A stretch of 10,981 nucleotides of DNA, from positions 1-10,981 of the forward strand of contig JAUVAG010000012.1 of assembly GCA_030591825.1 (NCBI GenBank). Direction: 5' to 3'. This DNA is from Dethiosulfatibacter sp. GTDB taxonomy: Bacteria > Bacillota > Clostridia > Tissierellales > Dethiosulfatibacteraceae. This document shows positions 1 through 7,592 of this stretch, piece by piece. The notes beneath the pieces were generated by a model that ran no database searches, was not told where the DNA came from, and was given only the letters and a program-made list of their open reading frames with translations. The translations under genes and the position numbers were made by a program. Position 1 is the stretch's first letter, and every line of letters begins with the position of its first letter.

Positions 1-20
1 AGAAGTAGATTCGTGCTCAG

Positions 21-986
21 ATGAAAGGCTATAGCTTCACCACACAAACTGATGAAGCCCCTAAAAAAATGGATACATTAAAAGAAAACTATAATTACTT
101 GAGCTCAGAAGTTAATGAATATTATTCGACAAATGCAATTATAAAGAAAATAGAAAACATGGATTATGAATACAGCTTCTTGAATGATGAGGTGGAAAAA
201 TACTCTGCCTTATATGAAGGTGGATCCATCACCAGGAGTACATACGACAAAATTATACATAATCGTGATGTAGCAAAGATACAATTGGATGAATTAGAGT
301 CAAGTGCCGAGAATCAATATGAACAATTGAAGCATGAAAGAGATTCGGTAAAAATGCAGATAAAGGAAATTGAATCAGAGATGAATGGAATCAATGGTCA
401 AATTAATGAAATGGTACTTGTTGCGCCAAACTCCGGTATAGTAAGAAAGCTTTATTATGAAGTCGGTGATTTGGCAATTATGGCTAAACCATTTGCAGTG
501 ATTGATAAAGAGGGCGATTTGGTTGTTAAAGTGGATATTGCAGAGTCCGATTTGAAAAAATTAAATAAAGATACAAAAACATTTATAAAGATAATGGATG
601 AATTGAGCTGTGAAGTGCAAATCAGAAGATTCCCAACAAGTATCAATCCGGATACTAGAATCGGAGAAGTTGAAATAGTTATTCCAAAAGATGTTCAGGA
701 TATTGATATATTAATAGGTTCCAGCGCTGAAATAACCTTTGTGGTTGAAGAAGTCAGCGGCGATATCATATTGCCCTACGATGCAGTTAAATCTCAAGGT
801 GATGATAATTTTGTATATGTAATTGAAGAGGGTATTGCGAGACAAAGGATTGTTGAACTGGGAATATCCTTTGAAGAAAAAGTTCAAGTGATTTCAGGTA
901 TTGAGAGTGGTGAAGAAATTGCCTATGAGAACCTAAGTAAATTATATGAAGGTGCAAAGGTATTTATATTCAAAGGAGATCAATAG
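21..986 (+). CDS. RND efflux adaptor (HlyD/AcrA-type membrane fusion protein), N-terminus missing
   Basis: Adaptor subunit of an RND exporter; it links the inner-membrane pump to the cell exterior. The readable 321 residues start directly in the coiled-coil region (about residues 15-130, rich in Glu/Lys/Leu, with the typical LYEGGSITRSTYDK turn). The second half of the lipoyl/barrel-sandwich domain follows (A135-P136-N-S-G139-I-V141), then the beta-barrel (about 165-240) and the membrane-proximal domain to the C-terminus. The N-terminal membrane anchor and first lipoyl half, which every complete member has, are absent. The ATG at 21 has no Shine-Dalgarno site and the frame is closed by TAG at 6-8, so 21 is only the first ATG left in the open frame, not a convincing start. 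The gene should begin upstream of the window, and a frameshift near 9-14 is suspected. It ends 1 nt before the pump gene, so the two form an operon. Family call is firm; whether the gene is intact is not. Confidence 0.8.
   Translation: MKGYSFTTQTDEAPKKMDTLKENYNYLSSEVNEYYSTNAIIKKIENMDYEYSFLNDEVEKYSALYEGGSITRSTYDKIIHNRDVAKIQLDELESSAENQYEQLKHERDSVKMQIKEIESEMNGINGQINEMVLVAPNSGIVRKLYYEVGDLAIMAKPFAVIDKEGDLVVKVDIAESDLKKLNKDTKTFIKIMDELSCEVQIRRFPTSINPDTRIGEVEIVIPKDVQDIDILIGSSAEITFVVEEVSGDIILPYDAVKSQGDDNFVYVIEEGIARQRIVELGISFEEKVQVISGIESGEEIAYENLSKLYEGAKVFIFKGDQ
972..978 (+). promoter_or_regulatory. Shine-Dalgarno site fixing the RND pump start
   Basis: AAAGGAG lies 9 nt before the ATG at 988, inside the last codons of the adaptor gene. 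It selects ATG 988 over the in-frame upstream start at 946, which has no such site and would add 14 non-homologous residues read from the adaptor's coding sequence. Confidence 0.8.
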
Positions 987-987
987 T

Positions 988-3900
988 ATGAATTTAGGCG
1001 CTTTTTCCATAAAAAACAAGTACCTTATACTTTCCTTAGCCATAGGTATTTTAATATTCGGACTGTTTTCAAAAATGACCATTAAGACACAAATGTCTCC
1101 GGATACAGCATCTCCAATGGCAACAGTCATCACACAGTATCCTGGAGCAGCAGCTTCAGATGTAATCAAGGATCTAGTTGATCCTATGGAAGATGAATTT
1201 GGTAAGCTGGAAGGTATTCTAAAAATCAAATCAACGGCTCAAGACAACAGAGCCATAGTTGAACTGGAATTTGATTACGGCATTGATATTGATGAAGCTA
1301 CTATAGAAATTCAAAACAGCATAAATAGGATAAAGGGATCATTGCCAAGCAATATAAAAGAACCAAAAATATTAAAGGTTAGTTCGTCAAATAAACCCAT
1401 TATGACCATCAGCATGAACAGTGACTCTATGGAACTCGATGAAATAAGGCAATTGGCAGAGGATAAAATAAGTTATATGTTTCAGTCAACAGAAGGGGTC
1501 GCTTCAGTCGATATATTTGGAGGGTACAAGGCACAGATACAAATACAACTGGATAAGGTTAAACTTAATGCTTACAATATTACATTGGAAGAGATATCCA
1601 ATACATTGACCAGCAATAATATCCAGGCACCGGGAGGAGAAATAAAGGACAAGGGCAAAGATATATTAATAAGGATTGATGAAGACTTTGAGTCAATAGA
1701 TGATCTGAAAAAAATACAAATTAATCTTAAAGACGGCAACTATATATTTCTAGAGGATATTGCAGATATCAGTCTGTCAGTTGAAGAACTCCAAAGTTCA
1801 TATAGTTTGAATGGAGAAAAATCCATTGCCGCCCTCATCGTCAAAAAAACCGATGCAAATACAGTTGAGACGGTGGAACATATAAAAGAAACAATTAAAG
1901 AACTGGAAGAAAAATATCCCAATATAAATTTTGAAATTGCAGGGGATGATTCAGTGTTTACAACTCAGATGGTTGACAATATGACATCAAGTGTGTTTAT
2001 GGCCATTTCCTTGACGATTTTGATTATCATTCTATTTGTCCCTAAATTGACCAACTCTTTTGTAGTAGCCATTTCAATGCCTTTGGTGTTTTTGACGACT
2101 ATAGGTGTAATGAAACTACTTGATATGAAGCTTGATATGGTAACTCTTTCGGCATTGATACTCAGTATTGGTATAGTAGTCGATGATTCCATTGTTGTTG
2201 TAGAAAATATAATACGGCATGTGGATGAATATAATGAGAATATAGTAAAAGCAACGATTGATGCTGTAGGTGAAATTTCCTTATCCACCTGGGCAGGTAC
2301 TACAACCACCTTGATTGTTTTAGTGCCCCTGCTGTTTGTTGAAGGATTTGTTGGGGAGATGTTCAGACCGTTGTCAACTACATTGATTATTGCACTGATA
2401 TCTTCTGTAACTCTATCATTGACGGTCATACCCCTGTTTATGGTTCTCCTTAACAAATTTAAATTTGAAAAACCGGAAAAATTTATCGGCATATTTACAA
2501 ATCCTTTTAGAAAGGCTATGGACAAGATGCTTGGAGTCTACGTGTATCTGTTGAAAAAGGCAATAAAACGCAAAATATTGATGTATGTCATAGTTATATT
2601 GCTGCTGGCAATAAGTGGAAGGACTTTGTTGAGCAGAGGGGTTGAAATGCTACCGAAACTGGACAATGGTGTAACCTATATCTCAATTGAGATGGATTCA
2701 GGTACAACACTGGAGGATACAAAAAACACAGTTGGATATATCGAAGAAATACTCAATGAAGAAGAAAATATAATGAGCTTTGATACTCAGGTTGGATTTG
2801 AAGAGGACAGCAATATATTGAGTGATTTTGGAGTAATGGGAACAAATCAAGCGCTTATTACTGTGAATCTTAATACAAGAAAAGATCGTGAAGAAACCAT
2901 TTGGGAATTCCAGGAAAAAATAAGAGAAGAAATCAATAAAATTCCAAATATCCAAAGATTTGTTGTCAAGGAACAGGGTGCAACTGCAAGTGTTAGCTCC
3001 CAGGCTCCTATTGATATAAAAATCAGTGGAACAGACCAGGAGCTTTTATACTATTTTGCTGAAAACCTCCAGAACGAAATAGAAAAGATTGAAGGTGTTG
3101 CCAATATTTATAAAAGCTTCAACATGGATAATCAACAGCTTAATATAAAAATGAAAAATGATAGAATTCAAGAATTGAACCTTAGCGTTGTTGAAGTATC
3201 CGCTCAAATATTGAATGCCGTAGAGGGAATTGAAAAAACTTCCATGGACATAGGAGAATTTGAAAATATTGATATACAGGTAGGATATATGGACAAGTAC
3301 AGCCAATCCATAGATGGATTGATGGATACGCAAATCAATACTCCCATAGGCATCAAAGTGCCCCTTCGGGATATTGCGTCCATAGATATGATAAAAAGAG
3401 CCAACGTCATTACAAAAGAAGATCTGGATTATACAATAGATATATTGGCCTATGACCAGGGCAGAGCCTTCAGTAAAATAATTGCCGATGTCAAGGCTGT
3501 TACAGATGATTTTCAGTTGCCTGAAGAATACAGCATTGAAATTACCGGAGATCAAAAGGCATTGGAAGATTCAATGGGAGATATGATTTCCATGTTGGCA
3601 TTGGCGGTAATATTCATATACCTGTTGCTAGTGCCTCAGTTTAAATCATTTATACATCCCGTGACCATTATGGCAGCCATTCCATTGGTTCTTGTAGGGG
3701 TGGCACCGGCGCTTATACTTTCAGGAAAGTTTATTTCCATGCCCGTTGTACTGGGACTCATTTTGCTGTCGGGTACAGTCGTCAACAACTCCATTCTTCT
3801 TATTGATAAAATAATCATCAATAGAGAAAACAGCATGGACATTGAAGAAGCCGTTGTTTCGGCAGTGAAATCAAGATATAGAGCCATTATGATGACGGCA

Positions 3901-4101
3901 CTATCAGATATTGCAGGAATGCTACCTCTTGCATTGCAACTGGCTTTGGGATCGGAACGATTTTCACCATTGGCCATTACAGTCATAGGTGGAATATTGT
4001 CTGCAACCTTTATGACCATGATAATAATACCTGTAATATACATTAGTTTTGAGGGTATAATAGCAAAAATAAAAGGAAATGACAAAACGTCATTTTCCTA
4101 A
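988..4101 (+). CDS. RND superfamily efflux pump (HAE1/AcrB-like permease)
   Basis: Inner-membrane proton-driven exporter of the resistance-nodulation-division superfamily. The length of 1037 aa is normal for AcrB/SwrC-type pumps. The layout is the classic duplicated one: TM1 (about 10-28), a large extracytoplasmic loop (about 29-333), TM2-TM6 (about 335-485), TM7 (about 530-548), a second large loop (about 549-865) and TM8-TM12 (about 866-1020). TM4 carries the proton-relay pair D399-D400 in the motif GIVVDDSIVVVEN, matching AcrB D407/D408. In TM10 the motif GTVVNNSILLID has N933-N934 where AcrB has its Lys, a form I recall from other Gram-positive and metal/HAE pumps. It is co-transcribed with the adaptor ahead of it. 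No outer-membrane channel is in the window, which fits a monoderm host, as with Bacillus SwrC. The substrate (drug, lipopeptide, other amphiphile) cannot be read from the sequence. The start at 988 was chosen on its ribosome site and the MNLGAFSIKNKYL N-terminus. Confidence 0.93.
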   Translation: MNLGAFSIKNKYLILSLAIGILIFGLFSKMTIKTQMSPDTASPMATVITQYPGAAASDVIKDLVDPMEDEFGKLEGILKIKSTAQDNRAIVELEFDYGIDIDEATIEIQNSINRIKGSLPSNIKEPKILKVSSSNKPIMTISMNSDSMELDEIRQLAEDKISYMFQSTEGVASVDIFGGYKAQIQIQLDKVKLNAYNITLEEISNTLTSNNIQAPGGEIKDKGKDILIRIDEDFESIDDLKKIQINLKDGNYIFLEDIADISLSVEELQSSYSLNGEKSIAALIVKKTDANTVETVEHIKETIKELEEKYPNINFEIAGDDSVFTTQMVDNMTSSVFMAISLTILIIILFVPKLTNSFVVAISMPLVFLTTIGVMKLLDMKLDMVTLSALILSIGIVVDDSIVVVENIIRHVDEYNENIVKATIDAVGEISLSTWAGTTTTLIVLVPLLFVEGFVGEMFRPLSTTLIIALISSVTLSLTVIPLFMVLLNKFKFEKPEKFIGIFTNPFRKAMDKMLGVYVYLLKKAIKRKILMYVIVILLLAISGRTLLSRGVEMLPKLDNGVTYISIEMDSGTTLEDTKNTVGYIEEILNEEENIMSFDTQVGFEEDSNILSDFGVMGTNQALITVNLNTRKDREETIWEFQEKIREEINKIPNIQRFVVKEQGATASVSSQAPIDIKISGTDQELLYYFAENLQNEIEKIEGVANIYKSFNMDNQQLNIKMKNDRIQELNLSVVEVSAQILNAVEGIEKTSMDIGEFENIDIQVGYMDKYSQSIDGLMDTQINTPIGIKVPLRDIASIDMIKRANVITKEDLDYTIDILAYDQGRAFSKIIADVKAVTDDFQLPEEYSIEITGDQKALEDSMGDMISMLALAVIFIYLLLVPQFKSFIHPVTIMAAIPLVLVGVAPALILSGKFISMPVVLGLILLSGTVVNNSILLIDKIIINRENSMDIEEAVVSAVKSRYRAIMMTALSDIAGMLPLALQLALGSERFSPLAITVIGGILSATFMTMIIIPVIYISFEGIIAKIKGNDKTSFS
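4074..4099 (+). repeat. Hairpin overlapping the RND stop codon
   Basis: AGGAAATGAC (4074-4083) is complementary to GTCATTTTCCT (4089-4099) apart from one bulged T, with an AAAAC loop. The right arm ends on the first base of the TAA stop. No T-run follows, so it is not itself a standard terminator. It could protect the 3' end or help the terminator 14 nt downstream. Confidence 0.5.
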
Positions 4102-4112
4102 ACAAAACATTT

Positions 4113-4143
4113 AAGAAGCATGGCTGACAGCATGCTTCTTTTT
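4113..4143 (+). terminator. Rho-independent terminator of the efflux operon
   Basis: A perfect 10-bp stem, AAGAAGCATG (4113-4122) with CATGCTTCTT (4131-4140), has an 8-nt loop. Its last two T residues run on into TTT (4141-4143), giving a 5-T tail. It lies 12 nt after the pump stop codon and separates the efflux operon from the ATPase promoter. Confidence 0.85.
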
Positions 4144-4171
4144 GATATATATTTTAAAACTTAATATGCAT

Positions 4172-4200
4172 TTGTTTATTCAAATCAGTAGGTGTATAAT
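4172..4200 (+). promoter_or_regulatory. Sigma-A-type promoter of the V-ATPase operon
   Basis: A -35 box TTGTTT (4172-4177, matching TTGACA at its first three positions), a 17-bp AT-rich spacer and a perfect -10 box TATAAT (4195-4200). Predicted transcription start is near 4207, giving a leader of about 40 nt before the first gene. It is the only clear promoter between the terminator and the ATPase genes. I saw no operator or riboswitch. Confidence 0.65.
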
Positions 4201-4230
4201 TATTATTATGTTTATCTAATTAATGTTATT

Positions 4231-4248
4231 GTGAGGAAGGTGATAATT
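4231..4248 (+). promoter_or_regulatory. Shine-Dalgarno region selecting a TTG start
   Basis: GAGGAAGGTGAT (4233-4244) closely matches the anti-SD complement and sits 4 nt before TTG 4249. The in-frame GTG triplets at 4231 and 4240 lie inside this site and so cannot be efficient starts. No in-frame ATG exists near here. Confidence 0.7.
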
Positions 4249-4575
4249 TTGGATGATAGAATAATTGAATCGATACTGAATATAATTGTCGAAATTGATA
4301 GTAAAACATCAGAAGAAATAAACAAGACCAGTACTAAACTGGAAGAAAGAGAGAAAGAATTACAATTAATCCTTAGAAACAGACTGAAAGAGACTGAAGA
4401 AATGAGACTTTCCAAGGGTAATGAAATATATGATGAACTTGTTTCCAAAGCAAAAGAAGAAAAAAGTGCCATTTTGTCTCAATGTTTTGAGCATACAAAT
4501 GAACTGGATAACCTGTTGGAAGAAAACAAAGAGAAACTAAGAGACCAGGTATTTGAAAAACTGGGGTTCCTTTAG
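4249..4575 (+). CDS. V-type ATPase peripheral-stalk subunit, G/H-like
   Basis: Short 108-residue, almost wholly helical protein. A charged heptad-rich coiled coil runs from about residue 15 to 100, ending in the hydrophobic tail EKLGFL. It has no membrane segment and no cysteine pair. In other bacteria and archaea the first gene of the V/A-ATPase operon encodes just such a protein (NtpF in Enterococcus, AtpG in Thermus, AhaH in methanogens). That protein pairs with subunit E to form the outer stator stalk. The role is assigned from position, size and coiled-coil character, because this family has little conserved sequence. The start is TTG at 4249, supported by the strong Shine-Dalgarno site. 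It is first behind the promoter and its stop overlaps the ribosome site of the C gene 11 nt later. A generic coiled-coil protein is the alternative. Confidence 0.72.
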   Translation: MDDRIIESILNIIVEIDSKTSEEINKTSTKLEEREKELQLILRNRLKETEEMRLSKGNEIYDELVSKAKEEKSAILSQCFEHTNELDNLLEENKEKLRDQVFEKLGFL

Positions 4576-4586
4576 AGGGTGGTTTA

Positions 4587-5618
4587 ATGAGCAAAGTTAG
4601 AACACATGGGGCAGCAAATACCAAGGCAATGGTAATTATGGGAAGAATGCTTAAGTCTGATGATTTTAATAAATTGACCAGAATGGAAAGTATAGATGAT
4701 TTTGAAAACTACTTGATGAAAAACACCTGTTATTCATCAATACTTAATGATGAGGAAATTGAAGATAAAGAAATCGAGTACTTGATTAAAAGTCATATGT
4801 ATAAAAATTATGAAAAGCTCTATCATTTTTATATTGATGAATATAGATCCTTCTTCAAATCACTATTGATGAGATATGAAGTCGAAAATTTGAAACTGAT
4901 GCTAAGAGCCATAGCAAGGAATGAAGACATACAGGATATAAGGGAAAGGCTGGTATACTCTGAAGTTTTTTCAACCATTGACTATGGAAAACTTTCGGCA
5001 GCTTCAGATATTGGAGAATTTGTTGATGGTCTGAAAACAACCGGATATTACAAGGCAATAATAAATTATGTAGATGAAAATTCAACAAAAATACTGTTTT
5101 ACATGGAAATGAATCTGGACAGGCTGTATTTCAATCAGCTATATGATGCAATTATGAATCTTGAAAAACTGGACAGGAAACAGGCTTTGGAGTTATATGG
5201 AATTAATGTGGACCTCCTCAATATTCAATGGATATACAGAGGCCGCAAATTCTTCGGAATATCATCTGAAGAACTTTTCAACTTCACAATAAACAATGGA
5301 ATGAAGTACAATTACAAGGTATTAAAGGATTTGTGTTATATGGATTTGGAGAAATTCAGATCTTTTATAAGATCAAGTGAATATAAGACTATGTTTCAAG
5401 GTGAAGAATATCTTATGGAAAGAGCCATGGAAAGATACTTGTTTGAAAATCTGGATGTGTATCTAAAGAGTGGGAATTTGTCCATTGCCATACCTATAGT
5501 AATGATGTTTAAAACTGAATATGAAATGAGAGACTTAATAACAATACTGGCAGGTATAAGAAACAAGGTGGGTAATGTTGAAGACTTTCTGGTTAGAAGT
5601 TTAGGAAGGAGTGAATAA
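4587..5618 (+). CDS. atpC: V-type ATP synthase subunit C (central-stalk adaptor, d-like)
   Basis: Soluble funnel-shaped subunit that sits on the cytoplasmic face of the proteolipid ring and couples it to the D/F rotor shaft (equivalent to eukaryotic d). The 343 aa match the family's 320-350 range. The N-terminus (THGAANTKAMVIMGRMLKSD, then an FENYLMKNTCYSS segment) resembles the family's start, where an Ala/Arg-rich helix is followed by a short L..T.Y motif. The rest is helical with no membrane segment, ending in a VEDFLVRSL tail. The ATG at 4587 follows AGAGGGTGG (4574-4582), which overlaps the preceding stop. Its stop falls inside the ribosome site region of the next gene, suggesting coupling. 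Its place directly before the I gene is unusual, as C usually follows E. Confidence 0.88.
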   Translation: MSKVRTHGAANTKAMVIMGRMLKSDDFNKLTRMESIDDFENYLMKNTCYSSILNDEEIEDKEIEYLIKSHMYKNYEKLYHFYIDEYRSFFKSLLMRYEVENLKLMLRAIARNEDIQDIRERLVYSEVFSTIDYGKLSAASDIGEFVDGLKTTGYYKAIINYVDENSTKILFYMEMNLDRLYFNQLYDAIMNLEKLDRKQALELYGINVDLLNIQWIYRGRKFFGISSEELFNFTINNGMKYNYKVLKDLCYMDLEKFRSFIRSSEYKTMFQGEEYLMERAMERYLFENLDVYLKSGNLSIAIPIVMMFKTEYEMRDLITILAGIRNKVGNVEDFLVRSLGRSE

Positions 5619-5619
5619 A
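5606..5619 (+). promoter_or_regulatory. Shine-Dalgarno site selecting the TTG start of subunit I
   Basis: AAGGAGTGA (5606-5614) lies at the end of the C gene. AAGGAG ends 8 nt before TTG 5620. The in-frame GTG at 5611 is part of this site and is rejected as a start. TTG 5620 gives the N-terminus MAIRKLNMM, typical of subunit I. Confidence 0.75.
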
Positions 5620-7581
5620 TTGGCTATCAGAAAATTGAATATGATGAATATTGTATGTAAGAATGAATGTCTGGATGAACTACTTAGAGATTTGATTTTA
5701 GAGGAAAATTGCCAGTTTATCGACACAATTACTGAAATTGAAGAGAGTGATTTCAGCATAGGTGTAACAGAAAAGAATGCTGATGAAATTCTTGATATGG
5801 AAGATATAGTTGTATTGAAAGAAAAAAAGGAAGTAGCAGAGTATCTTGATATAATGGATGATATGATAAAAAAACTGGATTATACTCCAGAGGTAAGAAG
5901 AGAGTATATGCACGGAGAGCACAAGTTTGAAAATATCAAGAATGAAATTGATGAAGTCGCTGATAAGTTTAAGGATATAACCCAGAGGCTACATGGGATT
6001 AATAGTAAGTTGGAAGGTTTGGACTCATTGGGATTCATAAATAAAATCAAAAATATTCATGTAGACTTTAAAGATTTGATGAATTTGGAATTTTTCACAT
6101 TGAAATTTGGATTTTTAACCAAGGAGAAAAGAAAAAAGATTTCACAAAACTATGATAATCTCCTGGCAATAGTTCTTCATTTGGGATCCTATGAAGAAAA
6201 AGAACTGTATATTATAGTATCCCCAAAGAGTTTGGACCTTGAAATGTCAAGAATTTTAAGGAGTACTGATTTTGTAGAAATAGAAATAGATAGGAAGTAT
6301 TTGTCATTTCCTGAAGAAATGGTGAAAATGATTGAAGCCGACAGGAAAAAGTATGAAGGTGAACTTAAACTGTTAAAGAAGTCATCTGAGGAGTATATTA
6401 ATAGTCATAAAGATACAATAGACAAGTTGTATTCAAAAATCATTATGGAAAGCAAAATCGATAATGTCAGAACAAAAATTGCCGCAACAAGAAATTTTTG
6501 CTATATATCAACCTGGGTTCCTGATGATCACAAAGGAAGATACAATGATATTTTTAAAAAGTATAGTAATGTTTTAGTTGCATATAAAAATAGCGAAGAA
6601 GTATCAAATAAGATTCCAATTCCAACTTTTTTAAAGAATTTGTTTTTTTTTAAGCCCTTCGAAACACTTGTAAACATGTACGGTGTGCCATCCCATGACG
6701 AACTGGATACTACTACGTTTTTTGGATTGGCATACATATTCTTCTTCGGAGCAATGTTTGGAGATTTGGGACAGGGACTGGTCTTTGTTGGAGCAGGTCT
6801 CTTCCTTGTGAAAAAGGGAATGGGGAATTTTGGGTCTTTAATGTGGAGAATCGGATTGGGAAGCATATTTTTTGGAATAATTTATGATTCCTTTTTTGGA
6901 TATGAACATATAATTTCGAAATTCTTTCCATTGTCGATATATATAAGACCAATGGAGAATATAAATTCTATTTTGCTGGCAGCTGTTGCAAGTGGTGTAA
7001 TTCTTCTACTAATCAGCTATGGCTATAGTATTTTCAATAAGGTAAAGGCAAAGGAATTTGGAGAGGCCTTCTTTGGAAGAAATGGTATAAATGGAGTAGT
7101 ATTGTTTTTGACCTTACTGGTACTGATTTATGGAATAGCTACAGGTAAGGATGTAATTCCAAGGGTTATACTATATCTGTTGTTGACAATTTCAGTCGTC
7201 TTATTGGTTGTCAAGGAACCATTGGGAAATATACTAATGGGAAACAGACCGCTATATAGTGAAACACCTGGAGAATACTATACAGAGAGTGGATTTAATG
7301 TTCTTGAGACTTTCTTGAGTATTTTGAGTAATGGGATTTCCTTTATAAGGATAGGTGCTTTCGCTCTTAACCATGTTGGTCTATTTATTGCTTTTCATAC
7401 AGTAGCTGACATGATAGGCAGCACTACAGGCAATATATCAATGTTTATTATAGGTAATGTTATAATAATAGGACTTGAAGGATTGATAGTCTTTATTCAA
7501 GGATTAAGACTTTTTTATTATGAGTTGTTTAGCAAGTATTATAAAGGTGAGGGAGTTTTATTCAGTCCCGACAAAATTTAG
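5620..7581 (+). CDS. atpI: V-type ATP synthase subunit I (membrane stator, subunit a)
   Basis: Stator subunit with the two ion half-channels that face the rotating K ring. The 653 aa match the usual 640-670. Residues 1 to about 340 form the cytoplasmic arm, including coiled-coil stretches about 85-150 and 235-280. The membrane half follows the P346-F-E-T linker, with about eight hydrophobic helices. Family hallmarks are visible: LDTTTFF then GAMFGDLGQG (G381-G386) in the first helix region, ISFIRIGAFALN with R577, and GLRLFYYELFSKYYKGEG with R630 near the C-terminus. R577 and R630 correspond to the two conserved helix arginines that face the rotor carboxylate. Translation probably starts at TTG 5620, just after the C stop. 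A run of nine T residues (6643-6651) encodes the Phe triplet at the junction of the two halves. A K gene with a strong ribosome site follows 11 nt later. Confidence 0.95.
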   Translation: MAIRKLNMMNIVCKNECLDELLRDLILEENCQFIDTITEIEESDFSIGVTEKNADEILDMEDIVVLKEKKEVAEYLDIMDDMIKKLDYTPEVRREYMHGEHKFENIKNEIDEVADKFKDITQRLHGINSKLEGLDSLGFINKIKNIHVDFKDLMNLEFFTLKFGFLTKEKRKKISQNYDNLLAIVLHLGSYEEKELYIIVSPKSLDLEMSRILRSTDFVEIEIDRKYLSFPEEMVKMIEADRKKYEGELKLLKKSSEEYINSHKDTIDKLYSKIIMESKIDNVRTKIAATRNFCYISTWVPDDHKGRYNDIFKKYSNVLVAYKNSEEVSNKIPIPTFLKNLFFFKPFETLVNMYGVPSHDELDTTTFFGLAYIFFFGAMFGDLGQGLVFVGAGLFLVKKGMGNFGSLMWRIGLGSIFFGIIYDSFFGYEHIISKFFPLSIYIRPMENINSILLAAVASGVILLLISYGYSIFNKVKAKEFGEAFFGRNGINGVVLFLTLLVLIYGIATGKDVIPRVILYLLLTISVVLLVVKEPLGNILMGNRPLYSETPGEYYTESGFNVLETFLSILSNGISFIRIGAFALNHVGLFIAFHTVADMIGSTTGNISMFIIGNVIIIGLEGLIVFIQGLRLFYYELFSKYYKGEGVLFSPDKI

Positions 7582-7585
7582 GAGG
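7580..7585 (+). promoter_or_regulatory. Strong Shine-Dalgarno site of subunit K
   Basis: AGGAGG, the full consensus core, spans the I stop codon and ends 7 nt before ATG 7593. It is the best ribosome site in the operon, fitting the need for many K copies per enzyme. Confidence 0.75.
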
Positions 7586-7592
7586 ATAAATC

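Noticed and set aside
946-987. Upstream ATG giving a 14-residue longer RND pump
   Set aside because: No ribosome site there, and the extra residues are read from the adaptor's own coding sequence; ATG 988 has AAAGGAG at the right distance.
1965-2525. Long open frame of 186 codons on the - strand inside the RND gene
   Set aside because: It lies fully antisense to a conserved membrane gene, has low-complexity Ser/Thr/Ile composition typical of a reverse-frame shadow, and has no recognisable domain.
3046-3555. Open frame of 169 codons on the - strand inside the RND gene
   Set aside because: Antisense shadow of a conserved loop region; Tyr/Phe/Ile-rich composition mirrors the sense codons and nothing resembles a known protein.
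3760-3800. Asn pair in RND TM10 where AcrB has Lys
   Set aside because: Many non-proteobacterial RND pumps have this form, and the TM4 Asp pair is intact, so it does not indicate a broken pump.
4192-4248. GTG 4192 as start of the first ATPase gene
   Set aside because: It overlaps the TATAAT promoter box and so would lie upstream of the transcript; TTG 4249 has the ribosome site.
4102-4248. Possible riboswitch or small RNA in the only sizeable intergenic gap
   Set aside because: The 147 bp is accounted for by a terminator, a promoter and a leader of about 40 nt; no further stem or conserved riboswitch core was seen.
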